64,000 nt of DNA from Agarophyton chilense (taxonomy: Eukaryota > Rhodophyta > Florideophyceae > Gracilariales > Gracilariaceae), in NCBI GenBank assembly GCA_030374765.1, contig JARGXX010000099.1, forward strand, positions 806,001 to 870,000, written 5' to 3'. A program made the translations under genes and the position numbers. The notes under the pieces are model-generated. The model was not told the origin of the DNA. It ran no database searches and saw nothing but the letters and a program-made list of their open reading frames with translations. Numbering within the stretch: the stretch's first letter is position 1; every line of letters starts with the position of its first letter. Of the stretch, positions 1 to 9,197 are shown one piece after another.

Positions 1-2279
1 CCGGAGTGGGCAGCGTTCTGCATCATCGGAACCCACCTCTTCGACGAAAGTGAGTCGATCAGAATCCAGAACCAGCCCTTCGAGTCGTAGCAACAAAGCT
101 CAAGGGTATCATTCGTAAAACCGATCCACTCTAGGGAGGACTTTGGATGCATTACCAAATTTCCTCGATAGAGCATGTCTCCGATTTCAGCGGAGTTGTC
201 AATCTCAATTACCTCACACTTTAAGATTGCCGATGCTGCGTCGCCATAGACGATCACAAGCTTCTTGTCGAGCGCCGCAAGCGTCACAATGGTGCCGGGA
301 ACACCAAACGTGCTGGTCTGGAGTCCAGGTAGCGAAAATATTCGAACTAAGTTGCTAGGTGCTGTGGCAACGGCACAAAATCGTTTTCCAAGCGCAACAC
401 AGCTGATGTCATCGTCCGGACTCAGAATGTTTGTCCATTCCGAATTGTGCGCCCATGAATGGAACGGTCTAAACGTAAAGAGAGCACCATGTTCCTTCTT
501 CTTGTTAGAAGCCAGTAGCACACCACACTCCGATACACTGGCCATAGTATATCCGAAGTGATCCTTGATGGTAATTGTCCTCTTTGAGGCATCTGCAAAC
601 TCTATGGCAACAATATCATGCGTCTTTTCATCGAAAGACGTGACTGCACCCACCAAGTTCCAAGCCAGAATGTGTCTACCTTTGTTTTGTTTCTCTGCTA
701 ACGGAGTGCTGGTGGGCATGAATGGCATCTGTACAAGCTGTGGAAACGCAAATCGTTCTTTTGGCGAACGTTGGCTTGAGCTCTTCTTTTTCCTTCTTTG
801 GGGTAGTCGAACACCTCCATTTTCAAGGCCCTCAAACTCGCCAGGCACCTCTTCATCAGATGCGGACCCCTCACCGCTTTCATCGCTTCCATCGACAGAA
901 GCGGATCCATTTGCATTATCGGGCCCGTGGTCCTCTTCATCATCGGCCTCCACGTCGTTTGGATCAAATGTGAATCCATTCTCAAGTTCTTGATCATTCT
1001 CGCCTTGGTCGCGTTCAACTTCTGAGTGGGGTTCCTTGAGCTTTGAGGTCTTGGAGGCAGCGGGGTTCTTAGTCTTGTTTTGGGTTGCTTTTTTCCGACG
1101 ATTCTTCGCTTTTGAGCGTTTGATCTGACCATCGACGTCATCATCATCATTATCGTTTGAGACGTGGTTCGGTTTTTTCTTGGGCGCGTCTTGTTCATCT
1201 GGAAACGCGGGAAGCTGAATCTTAGAAACGTTTTCGTGCGGGGAGGGCAAATGCGAGGGAACAACATCAGGTACAATGCCCCACTGTCCAATCCTGTCGA
1301 TGAACACAAAAGCATTGGCGGTAGGATGCCAAATGAGGGTCTGAGGCACATCGACAGTCTTCCAACTGGCGAGGACTTTTTTTTCCTCGACATGCCACAG
1401 AACGGTGGTGAAGTTTTCTCTCGAAGCGAGAAGATAGCGTGCATTTGGGCTCCAAGCGACTGCCGACACCATGTTGTTGCCCTTTTGAGAAATGATGTCA
1501 TGCTCATCGGCGTCTTCATTGGCGTCCTCCAATAAAAAGTCATAGGTCCACTTGTTACGCGCAACAAACACAACACCCTTATCGGTAGCAAATACAATGG
1601 AGCCGCCATCGGGCGACCAGGCAGCATGGTTAGCTTTGCGGCCGTTGAGCTCAACCTTTCCGATGTTGATGCATTTGTCAACATCCCACACAGAAGCGAC
1701 GCGCGACTCGCCAATGCTGACAATAAAGTCGCACTTGGGATCATAGAACAAGGCGCGGAATGCCTCAAAGGCAACACCGTGCGTGACGCGCAAAATAGTG
1801 GCATTGGACGGAGTGGCGGTCATGATAAGCTTCAAAACACCGGGCTCATCTCCTGCAGCGGCCAGAAAGGCGCCGGACGGGGAAAAGGCAACGCATCGAA
1901 CGGGGGCCGCAAAGCGCGCACACGACTGCACAAACTGGGCGTCGACAGCGAAAGTGGGGGCGTTTTCGGGAGCCGAAACAGTGAAGAGTCGGACAAAACC
2001 ATCATCGCAACCCGTGGCCATCATGTTTGCACTTTGGGATATGTCCAATGCGTCCACGGCCTTTTCATGAAGCTCTGCGACAGAGAGCTCCGGCAGCTCT
2101 GGCTCGACGGGGACGGGCTTGTGCCACCACGAGGCGTGTTGCGGAAGATGACGGACATCGTGTGCGCGGATTGTGGAGTCGGAACCGGATGAAAGAAGAA
2201 AGGAGCCTGATGGGTTGAGCGCGAATCCGCAGGCGCCCGGCATGTGCGCCATGAACACCTGAAGCGTGCGCGCGCCCAT
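1..2279 (-). CDS. CTF4: Ctf4/WDHD1 (AND-1) replisome adaptor, 3' end off-window
   Basis: Ctf4/AND-1 proteins form the nuclear hub that tethers the CMG helicase to DNA polymerase alpha and supports sister-chromatid cohesion (family knowledge). Seen here: one open frame from the ATG at 2279 (context CACCATGG) to the window edge, 759 codons, no intron needed. Residues ~1-330 carry WD40 repeats (SVWDVDK, AWSPDGG, TVLWHVEEK). Residues ~370-505 are a charged linker with acidic runs and a basic NLS-like patch (RSKAKNRRKK near 388). From ~533 comes the second propeller typical of Ctf4 (SepB-type domain), with KGRHILAWNLVG and SLEWIGF at family-like positions. An in-frame stop at 2346-2348 lies upstream, so this is the first possible ATG in the frame. 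The C-terminal helical part, and any HMG box, would lie beyond the left edge. Divergent neighbour: the AhpD-like gene. Identification rests on the WD40-linker-second-propeller order and motif recall, not on a search. Confidence 0.85.
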   Translation of the reverse strand, partial: MGARTLQVFMAHMPGACGFALNPSGSFLLSSGSDSTIRAHDVRHLPQHASWWHKPVPVEPELPELSVAELHEKAVDALDISQSANMMATGCDDGFVRLFTVSAPENAPTFAVDAQFVQSCARFAAPVRCVAFSPSGAFLAAAGDEPGVLKLIMTATPSNATILRVTHGVAFEAFRALFYDPKCDFIVSIGESRVASVWDVDKCINIGKVELNGRKANHAAWSPDGGSIVFATDKGVVFVARNKWTYDFLLEDANEDADEHDIISQKGNNMVSAVAWSPNARYLLASRENFTTVLWHVEEKKVLASWKTVDVPQTLIWHPTANAFVFIDRIGQWGIVPDVVPSHLPSPHENVSKIQLPAFPDEQDAPKKKPNHVSNDNDDDDVDGQIKRSKAKNRRKKATQNKTKNPAASKTSKLKEPHSEVERDQGENDQELENGFTFDPNDVEADDEEDHGPDNANGSASVDGSDESGEGSASDEEVPGEFEGLENGGVRLPQRRKKKSSSQRSPKERFAFPQLVQMPFMPTSTPLAEKQNKGRHILAWNLVGAVTSFDEKTHDIVAIEFADASKRTITIKDHFGYTMASVSECGVLLASNKKKEHGALFTFRPFHSWAHNSEWTNILSPDDDISCVALGKRFCAVATAPSNLVRIFSLPGLQTSTFGVPGTIVTLAALDKKLVIVYGDAASAILKCEVIEIDNSAEIGDMLYRGNLVMHPKSSLEWIGFTNDTLELCCYDSKGWFWILIDSLSSKRWVPMMQNAAHS

Positions 2280-2314
2280 GGTGAGAGTGAGGACGGGGGG
2301 GAGGGAGGACGGAA

Positions 2315-2335
2315 GGGGGGGGGGGGGGGGGGGGG
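2315..2335. repeat. Poly-G tract, 21 bases
   Basis: Uninterrupted run of 21 G on the plus strand, 36 bases upstream of the Ctf4-like start codon, so C-rich in that gene's presumed 5' UTR or promoter. Length may vary between individuals or be misassembled. Confidence 0.95.
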
Positions 2336-2480
2336 CTGGGAGACGCTACTGCGGAAGAGAGAGTGAGTGATACGCAGGAGCGCGGCTTGAAGCGGGGGGG
2401 CGTGGCTTGGTTGCAGTGGGTGTTTCGCTTTTTGGCGGGGGGCGTGTGATTTGGGGATTGGCGCCAAATGCGCGGGGAAG

Positions 2481-2540
2481 GGGCTGATGCGGGCTGACGC
2501 GGGCTGACATGGGCTGACATGGGCTGACATGGGCTGACAT
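2481..2540. repeat. 10-bp tandem repeat, six units
   Basis: Six head-to-tail units of consensus GGGCTGACAT; the first two end in TGC and CGC, the last four are identical. Lies between the poly-G tract and the CT microsatellite. Confidence 0.95.
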
Positions 2541-2562
2541 GGGAGTGACGGACGCCATGTGC

Positions 2563-2632
2563 CCGCTCTCTCTCTCTCGCTCTCTCACTCGTTCTCTCTC
2601 ACCCTTTCTCTCTCTCGCTCTCTCTCACGCTC

Positions 2633-2679
<47 letters not shown>

Positions 2680-2783
2680 CTTTCTCTCTCTCGCTCTCTC
2701 TCTTTTTCTCTCTCTTTCGCTCTCGCTCTCGATCTCGCTCTCACTCTCGCTCTCGCTCTCTCTCTCGCTCTCTTTCTCTCTCC
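2563..2783. repeat. CT/GA microsatellite, ~220 bp, interrupted
   Basis: Long pyrimidine tract of CT dinucleotides with periodic CTCG, TTTC and CTCA interruptions. Open frames across it encode only Ser/Leu or Arg/Glu periodicity and are artefacts of the repeat. Confidence 0.95.
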
Positions 2784-3330
2784 ACTGGTAAAACAGAAGC
2801 TGCACGCGCAACGTCATGCACCGCATGGTGTGTCGTCGAGCGCCGGCAGCACAGCACACAGACAGCCGCGCGAGCGCGCCGTACGACGGAATAAAGCAAT
2901 CGGCAGGTACAGTAGCATAGTGAGCTTGCGGTAGATACACAATCTCCTCGCGCTACGTGTTGAGCTCAGCCCGCGTTGTGGCTGTGCGGCGCACGTGTGG
3001 CGCGCGTCGAGAGCGCTTGCACGCACATACACACCACGCGCGCGCGCCCACACCATAACGTCTGCGCCGCCGCGCTGCGCGTCGCGCTCTTCTCCGTGTC
3101 ACCTCGCCCCTTCCCCGGCCCTCGCGCGCACGCCAACGCCCGCGCGCACCTTCCCTTCTTTACCCCCCCCCCTCACCCCCCGTCCGATACGTGCGCAGCT
3201 CCTTCTCCACCGTTGCCGCGTCGCCGCTTTCCGCCCCCTGCACCTCGCGACCTTCTCCTCGCGCGCCCCTTTATTTCGCCGTTTTCTTTCTTCCAGAAAC
3301 CGCTTGCGCCTTGTGTGCCCTTGTGTGCCT

Positions 3331-3380
3331 TTCTGTGTCTTTCTGTGCGTTTCTGTGCGTTTCTGTGCGTTTCTGTGCGT
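3331..3380. repeat. 10-bp tandem repeat, five units (TTCTGTGCGT)
   Basis: Five units; the first is TTCTGTGTCT, the others are identical TTCTGTGCGT. It sits about 270 bases upstream of the AhpD-like start codon. The unit is unrelated to the 10-bp repeat at 2481-2540. Confidence 0.95.
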
Positions 3381-3650
3381 TCCGTATCGTCTCCCATTGC
3401 CCTGCCCCCACTCAACCTTCCACATCCCTCCCCCAACCCCCTCCAGACCACCCCCGTGCACGACCTCAACATCAAACATCCCAACCTGCCCCCTTCCTCC
3501 CGCTCCCTCCCTTCACCACCCTCGTCTTTCTCCTCCTCACCCTTTCACGCATAGCTTTACGGCACATCTGCAGCGTTGCGTTTTCGTCACGCGCCGCTCT
3601 TGCGTCGTGTGTACATCCCCCACCTCTGCCGTGCCCTCGTCGTTCCAACC

Positions 3651-5300
3651 ATGTCACGGTCGCCTCGTCCGTCAGATGCTTCCGGCGCTTCCTCTTCTAG
3701 TGCGCCTCAAAGAAACTCTCGTCTCCTTCCGCGCTACACGCCTTTATCAGAAATGCTGCCTCCACGCTTTCCATCCGGACCCTACCCTTCCTCTTCTTCA
3801 ACACCGCCTACCCCGTCCGCAAAGTCTCTTCCGTCCGAATCCACACAAGCTCCATCTGCCATCATTTCTTCCGTCGAATCTATCGATCCAACACGCGTTT
3901 CGCCCACCGCCGTGCGTACCGTAATGGACGTTTTGGCACCGCATGCTGTGTCCCTGGAACACATGGATGATAGTTATCATGTGCTTCTCGTGCTTGTCAA
4001 GGCGCTCATTGGCGTCGTATCCAACTGTTACGGTGTAATGGAGATCTTTCCACCGGCTTTTACCACCTACAACCTCATTATTCCCAATTGTATCAATGTG
4101 CCTTTCCTCATGTGGGGCGTCGCTGCTCCGCCTGATCTCATCGGTCTTGCCACCTACTACTCGGCCCGAAGCGCCCAGTGTGCGTACTGTTCCCTCCACA
4201 CCTGCAACTTTGCCCTGCGTCGCGGATTGGATCGCGATGCGCTCATGGGCTCACGCTCCTTTTCAGCACGCGAGTCCGCCGTCGTCGAGGTCGCCCTTAA
4301 CATGTCTTCATTCCCCAATCATCTCACCGAAGATGATAGACGAAACCTCTTCCGTCACCTCAGCCCTGCAAACGTCGAATGGATTGTGCTTGCCGTCAGC
4401 ATGTCCGGCTATCTCACCACCTTCATGAGCAGTCTCGGAACCGATATGGAACAAGCCGCCGTTGAGGAGACTGCCGATCTGCTCAAAGCCGCTGGCTGGT
4501 CTCAAGGAAAACACCAGGTTACTTCGCCAGAAACCTACTTGCAGCACGGCGAGCTCAATCCCACTCGCGGCGACACCTTTATGTCCAACATAATGATGTT
4601 GAGACACTTGCCCACCGCTATCAAGTACGACATAGCCGCCACCAAGAAGATCCCCTCATCGTGGCCAAAGATTGGCGAATTTCTAAACGTTAATGTAGGA
4701 CACTCTTTCCCCATTCTCGGCCTATTAACGCATGACCGTGCAGTTCGCGCGCTTGCGGAATGCATTCGCCTCAATTTGGATGCCATAGTTTGTGGAATTG
4801 AGCCGGATACCAAGTATCTCATTGGCATTGTATTCGCAGGAGTGAACAGGAATCGACTCATGGCAAAGGAGTTCCGTCGCATGACGATGATGATGGTGGA
4901 CGACTTTGACGACGATATGATCGGTGCCGTTTACGATTTCTCAAAAGAGGAAACCGACTTTTCGGTCGACTTCCTCAGTGCGTTGACGGACTCGGCTTTG
5001 ATGGAAACCACTCTGACGGAGACGCAGGTGCGGCTGTTGTACATCGCAAAAGCTTGCTCTTTCATGCCTACAAAGACTACGCAGGCGGTTGTGGAAGCCA
5101 CCAAACCACTCAGAAGCGAGCATACTGTGGAGCTTCTTTCATGGGTTTCACTGCTATCTTTGCTGCAGAAGTTGTATATTTTCTATTATCCTAGTTGTTC
5201 GGAATCGGTCACGCTCAAGAATGCGCAGTTAGGAGAACGTGCGCCCAAGTTTACCAAGATAGTTCCTACGTTTGATAAGGTTGCCAGACATTTGCAATAA
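3651..5300 (+). CDS. AhpD/CMD-fold (carboxymuconolactone decarboxylase-like) protein, two tandem domains
   Basis: Intronless 549-residue frame. ATG at 3651 (context AACCATGT) is the first in frame; the frame upstream of it lacks another ATG. Residues ~1-100 are low-complexity Ser/Pro, perhaps a flexible or targeting region. Residues ~115-310 form a first AhpD-like helical domain with the signature QCAYCSLHTC (C177, C180, H183), the redox CxxC plus His used by AhpD-type alkylhydroperoxidases, followed by FSARESAVVEVALNM and FRHLSPANVEWIVLAVS, typical of the family. Residues ~340-530 look like a second copy of the fold (LTETQVRLLYIAKACSF, HTVELLSWVSLLSLL) without a CxxC. Family members act in peroxide reduction or gamma-carboxymuconolactone decarboxylation; substrate here is unknown. 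The doubled, roughly 550-residue layout is much longer than the ~150-200-residue bacterial proteins. Confidence 0.75.
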   Translation: MSRSPRPSDASGASSSSAPQRNSRLLPRYTPLSEMLPPRFPSGPYPSSSSTPPTPSAKSLPSESTQAPSAIISSVESIDPTRVSPTAVRTVMDVLAPHAVSLEHMDDSYHVLLVLVKALIGVVSNCYGVMEIFPPAFTTYNLIIPNCINVPFLMWGVAAPPDLIGLATYYSARSAQCAYCSLHTCNFALRRGLDRDALMGSRSFSARESAVVEVALNMSSFPNHLTEDDRRNLFRHLSPANVEWIVLAVSMSGYLTTFMSSLGTDMEQAAVEETADLLKAAGWSQGKHQVTSPETYLQHGELNPTRGDTFMSNIMMLRHLPTAIKYDIAATKKIPSSWPKIGEFLNVNVGHSFPILGLLTHDRAVRALAECIRLNLDAIVCGIEPDTKYLIGIVFAGVNRNRLMAKEFRRMTMMMVDDFDDDMIGAVYDFSKEETDFSVDFLSALTDSALMETTLTETQVRLLYIAKACSFMPTKTTQAVVEATKPLRSEHTVELLSWVSLLSLLQKLYIFYYPSCSESVTLKNAQLGERAPKFTKIVPTFDKVARHLQ

Positions 5301-5301
5301 A
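5296..5301 (+). terminator. AATAAA overlapping the stop codon of the AhpD-like gene
   Basis: The stop TAA at 5298-5300 is embedded in a canonical polyadenylation hexamer AATAAA (5296-5301). If used, the 3' UTR would be only about 10-30 bases. Whether this lineage uses AATAAA is not shown here. Confidence 0.4.
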
Positions 5302-6302
5302 GAGAGCATACATGTTAACCCCTGCTTTTTCTTCTTTGTAATTTTTGTAAACCTGTGAAGCTGTGAATGGCGTATGCTACGTTTCGGCGACGTTTTAGTG
5401 TGCACTTCAAGTACCGCCCGACAGTGGTTAAGATGAAAACATTACTGCGGATATCGTTGTGATTATCGTTCATGTATCGCAGAAATAATTGGCACTGTGT
5501 GCCAGCGTGACACGCGTTTGGTCGCCAAAAAGTGTTACTGCAGTGAAAAGGTAGAGCGCACGTGAGGGGTGAGCGATCTTTTTTGGCTGTTGGCGAGCTT
5601 GTTGACTTATTGACAAATTCAGAAGCCCCCATTGTAATTGCTTGTGATGCTAACCGTTCGTCCTGGTGCCCCGTTGATGCGCCGCTGTTGCCGTGTGCAC
5701 TATTTGTACTTGCTTTTTGCCTATACATGGCAAGGGAAGTTTGTAGCTCTCTGCCGCTCCTGCGCAAGCTATCTGTCTGTGACAATCGCTTTGTTACTGT
5801 GGAATATCATAATCTGTCTTTTTTGGCGTCTTGTACACTTTCATTGGATCCAAATTCGGGCTGTGGTGCAGTGTGCACAATAGACCTCTCGTAAACAAAC
5901 GAAGTTTGTGTGCACTACTTTAAGAACTTTACACTTCCCCAAGCTATTGTAGCAGTAAAGGGTTTACGCACGCTCGCTACATTTCGAATGTCAATAGTTT
6001 TTCTAAAAACGTACAACACATGTAACGGGCAAGACATATTTTGGTCCAGGAGCCATCTCACATTCACTCTTGAATGCTGCAAGTGAAATTAAGGCACCCC
6101 CTTTCATTTGATCGCAAAGAGAAATACCGCTCGCGCCAAAACATACCACCCCGACCAACATCCCCCCGTCCACAAATGCTTTCCGAAAGCGCTCCGACAA
6201 TCCCTCCCGCACGAGCAACGGTCAGCTCGGCGTCTCTCAAAAAAAGATCTCTTTTCATCGCTTTCTCTCCGGTCTTTGCCGGCCTAAATCAAATAGGCAT
6301 TA
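5302..6302. other. Intergenic, no gene recognised
   Basis: About 1 kb between the AhpD-like gene and the 5' LTR of element D. Open frames are short, conflict between strands and show no domain pattern. It ends in the 5-base flank catta that matches tatta beyond D's 3' LTR. Confidence 0.6.
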
Positions 6303-6520
6303 TGCAACAGTATTGAATTGTATGCGCGGCAGTATTGAAATTGGAATCGTGTGCAAGTGATCGCGAAGGCGGAGCAGTGGTAGAAAAGGTCAATAAACGA
6401 GTTTACGAGAGACAAGTAGAGCTGTTTATAAGCCAGATAGCAACTTCTATATTCAAAACGAAGGGTGCTCAATGACCCGTCAGAGTAAAACTTCTCATAC
6501 CGTCCTTCCAATTTGTTGCA
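6303..6520 (+). repeat. Element D 5' LTR
   Basis: 218 bp, TG..CA ends. Matches 47954-48170 along its whole length, including GCAGTATTGAAATTGGAATCGT-like and GGTAGAGCTGTTCATAAGCC-like segments, with roughly 20% divergence by eye. Confidence 0.85.
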
Positions 6521-6521
6521 C

Positions 6522-6533
6522 TGGTAGCATCGC
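6522..6533 (+). other. Element D primer-binding site
   Basis: TGGTAGCATCGC begins two bases after the 5' LTR, the expected place for a tRNA primer-binding site. The same 12 bases occur at the equivalent place in element F. Confidence 0.6.
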
Positions 6534-6732
6534 TGCAATGGAAGCTCAGAACCTTTCTGTGTCGATCATTCTTATACCAAATAAGCCGGAAGTGTTAACC
6601 GGAAACCGTGGGTTTCTTGTTGTAAACACTTGGTTCTACAAGGCGAAGCAGTATTTTGTACCGATTTAAGTTGTTTATGTTAATATTTTACTCTGCGATG
6701 CTAGTCGAATTTTTTATGCAACCACTCTGTTC

Positions 6733-7300
6733 ACTGGCAGGGCCGCTATTTTTTCGTACACGGTTGTGAAGAACCATGAAGTTCCCCGGACATGGGATGG
6801 TTTTCTGACAGTTATTTGGCGAGAGTTTGTTCCCGAAGATCATGAATTCCGAGCGCAAGACTCTCCCAGGACATTCGAGCATACTACAACAGTCGCTGAA
6901 TATCTTTCAAGCTTTCGAAACCTTGTTCTCACTTTCCTGGATATGACTGGTAGAACAAAATGGGACAAGTTTGTCAGTAGACTGAAGCCAAAGATTTAGT
7001 TCGAAGTTCGCAAGGCGAACTGTATTGAGTTTCAAAATGCAACAAGAATGGGTATGAGTATTGAAGCTGCATTTGAGGGGAATGCTCTGGACATCCCTCA
7101 GTCACCACTTCCAATTAGGGACCTACGCCGATGGAAATTGATAACACTGAACTCCGTCTTAATGGTTCGAGGCAACTTCTTCTTTACATTGGCAACAACG
7201 CTTGCTTCACGTTTCATAAGACAGGCTGTCGCTCCTGGATTCGTCTCCAGAATAATACGAACACAGCCTCTGGGGCCAATATTGAAGCAGCGTTAGACAA
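6733..7300 (+). pseudogene. Element D gag (capsid plus zinc-knuckle remnant), decayed
   Basis: Gag would coat the element RNA in cytoplasmic virus-like particles. Around 6766-6996 the frame reads as a Retrotrans_gag capsid: a WDGFLTVIWREFVPEDHE segment, then TTVAEYLSSFRNLVLTFLDM and KWDKFVSRLKPKI, matching the usual W..F...F.P / V.eY...F..L / F..GL pattern. A stop follows at 6997, then an IEAAFEGNALD stretch. In another frame, 7190-7260 resembles a CCHC knuckle that has lost cysteines (HKTGCRSW). At least one stop and one frameshift; non-functional. Confidence 0.7.
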
Positions 7301-7439
7301 AAAAAGGTGCCACTGATGAGTTAAATTCTGATAAGGCGGAAAACTAAAGTATTATTTCCAAATTTATAAGAGTACCTCGAAACGATTTTTTTGTAATAAC
7401 CTGTCGCCAAGCTCGGGTGGTCGGAGCTCGCAAAGTGCT

Positions 7440-7790
7440 CGTTGTGTTCCTTTGACGGTTATGTCAGGAAGTTTTAGTGACATTTCGGTACGAATACTCA
7501 ACGATTATGGTTTTACCTCTATTATTTGCTCGCCCGAGTTTTCTGAAGCGCATAGAGATGAATTCGAATTCCGATTAACCTTGATGGACGTGTGCCACTC
7601 CAAGCAAGACTCTCGTGAAATAGCTACTGAACTGGTTGTCGACAGTACTGTTGGAATAGGGTTTTAATGGTATCGCGGTAAGTAGGTCGTCGCAGATGCT
7701 CCTTATGATGTCCTCTTTGGTATGCCATGGCATATGGATTCAAATCGTTAAACGGACGGACTAGCGAGCCAGACTGGTTTACATTGGCAG
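7440..7790 (+). pseudogene. Element D aspartic protease remnant
   Basis: Frame 7452-7666 has ILNDYGFTSIICSPEFSEAHR, close to the retropepsin I-L-D-S-G-A-T-S pattern but with Asn-Asp-Tyr-Gly, so the catalytic D-S/T-G is not intact. After a stop and frameshift, YDVLFGMPWHMDSN (about 7701-7744) is the conserved strand at the end of gypsy proteases that precedes RT. Decayed and not functional. Confidence 0.65.
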
Positions 7791-7959
7791 CTATATGCTT
7801 TGAAGTTTTCGTGTTTCCTGTTTGAGAGTGCCCTTCATCATCCTCACGGGGGTGAAACGTTTCCGCCGTCACTTACGTCGCCCGGGGACACGAACACACA
7901 TTTTCCACGTGGCCCACATCAGCTCATCTGACTAAGATTCAATGTCGCGGGAGTCTGAA

Positions 7960-8426
7960 GATCTTAAAAGTAGGCTCCTAGCTGTACCTGATACAGACTT
8001 GGAGGATTTGCTGAGTGATTATGAAAAGTTTTTCCAGGGCCAGATCTCAGCCGGTCTTTCCCCTTCACCCGATTTTGATCATGCAATTGACATCCCAACC
8101 AATTAAAAACCGCTTCATCGCACGCCCTACAAGCTTTCTTCCGCCGAACTTGTCGCAGCCCTTAAATATGTGGATAAGCTTTTCAATTTAGATAGAATAC
8201 GCGCCAACAAGTCGCTATACGGAGCTCCGTCTATTTTTCCAAAGATCCCGGACGAGTAATGCGCGTTGTTATATACTACAGGTCTCTGAACCGAATCACA
8301 AAACAAAACAATGCCCCACTCCCTCGCTGCGATGAAATGTTTGATCACCTTGGCCACGCCGTTTTTTTTCGAAGTTGGACCTAAAGACAGATTTATATCA
8401 TATACGTTTGCGGCAATATGAAATTG
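7960..8426 (+). pseudogene. Element D reverse transcriptase, part 1 (fingers)
   Basis: The frame runs through DHAIDIPTN, KPLHRTPYKLSSAELVAALK, YGAPSIFPKIPDE, then (shifted) VMRVVIYYRSLNRITK, APLPRCDEMFDHLGHA and DLKTDLYHIRLRQYEI. This is the N-terminal order of gypsy RT up to the palm strand. Stops at 8104 and 8258 and frameshifts disable it. Reading stops abruptly at 8426, where the solo LTR E begins, and resumes at the next codons at 33277 (part 2). Confidence 0.8.
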
Positions 8427-8538
8427 TGGTAAAAACGAAAACGGTAGCGATGGTGTGTAAGACCTTACGGTTCTAGGGAGCGCGCGATGAGTTCGACCTA
8501 GAAGGTGGGGATTGAGGATATTTGTAAGGTGTGGCAGC
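8427..8538 (-). repeat. Solo LTR E, 3' portion
   Basis: Starts TGGTAAAAACG, the reverse complement of the ...TTTTTACCA end of the element A-type LTR, and matches the last ~110 bases of A's LTRs (22195-22311) in reverse orientation. The other portion is at 32895-33269. Flank GAAATTG (8420-8426) is repeated immediately after the other end (33270-33276). Confidence 0.75.
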
Positions 8539-8564
8539 TGTAGTATGTATGTATAGTGTGCTAT
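8539..8564 (+). repeat. Element A 5' LTR, first 26 bases
   Basis: TGTAGTATGTATGTATAGTG and the next six bases correspond to TGTAGTATAGTGAGCT at the start of A's 3' LTR (32368). Element F follows at 8565; the LTR resumes at 21808. Confidence 0.7.
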
Positions 8565-8984
8565 TGTAGCAATTGGGTTTTCAGGTTCGTATGTATTTAA
8601 CTTACTAATTACTGTGATGGTGCAATCATGCAAGTAATTAAATTAAAAGGATTCAATTCTTTTATCAACAGGTGCTTCTGTCGGGGAGGCACTTCTGGGC
8701 ACTCTTTCCAATCTGCACTTCGCAAGGGCACTTCGCAAGGGAGGAAGAGAGTGTTAGTGCGACTCCAGAAGCGCTTATATAGACTTTTGAGATATAAAGT
8801 AGGCGTACTGCATTAGGTAGTTATAGTACTTAGCAGTTACACCCAATAGTCCAACAATAAAAGCCTACGTTATTCTACATCACTATATTCCAGCAAGTCC
8901 AAATTCTAAACAACAATCAATAAAAGGATCAATATACAATTCCAACAAATAGTTCCTTCCATGCAAATATATCAACTCATAACA
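8565..8984 (-). repeat. Element F 3' LTR
   Basis: 420 bp, near-identical to 21383-21802. In element orientation it starts TGTTATGAG and ends TTGCTACA. The inner side carries the polypurine tract AAAGGGGGAGTAGC (read on the minus strand, 8985-8998). Confidence 0.9.
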
Positions 8985-9197
8985 GCTACTCCCCCTTTAA
9001 AATTCTTAATCGTCCTCTATTAAGCGTAACAAGCTTTTCTTAAGCTCTAAGCGGACGCAATTTATATCAACTCATAAAATCCAAAGCACATGTGAAACAA
9101 ATTCCATACTATACTTCCTGATCAACTTCCTTCTCTGTTAAGGGTAGAAACCAGATTTGCACTAATCTTCCAGTAACTGTATGACGGCGAAAGGATA

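Larger units (their letters stand above)
2280..3650. promoter_or_regulatory. Divergent intergenic region, presumed bidirectional promoter
   Basis: About 1.37 kb separates the start codons of the Ctf4-like gene (minus) and the AhpD-like gene (plus), so both core promoters and 5' UTRs must lie here. Base composition is strongly skewed: G-rich on the plus strand next to the Ctf4 start, then CT-rich, then C-rich (3100-3550) up to the AhpD-like start. Seen from each gene, the sense strand of its leader is pyrimidine-rich. I see no convincing TATA box next to either start. Confidence 0.4.

Noticed and set aside
698-1804. 368-codon minus-strand open frame rich in Ser/Met/Arg
   Set aside because: It is an off-phase shadow of the Ctf4-like gene, whose own frame is open from 2279 to the window edge and has WD40 and second-propeller motifs.
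2539-2940. Open frames over the CT repeat, both strands
   Set aside because: They encode only the dinucleotide repeat (Leu/Ser or Arg/Glu) and have no other content.
2976-3924. Long Pro/Ser/Arg-rich frames upstream of and overlapping the AhpD-like start
   Set aside because: Caused by C-rich sequence; the AhpD-like frame has a proper ATG at 3651 and continuous domain content.
5315-5785. 156-codon minus-strand frame downstream of the AhpD-like gene
   Set aside because: No domain, no coding pattern, and overlapped by equally long frames on the other strand.
8628-8816. 62-codon frame present identically at 8628 and 21446
   Set aside because: It lies inside the two LTR copies of element F, on the antisense strand; its duplication is explained by the LTR pair.
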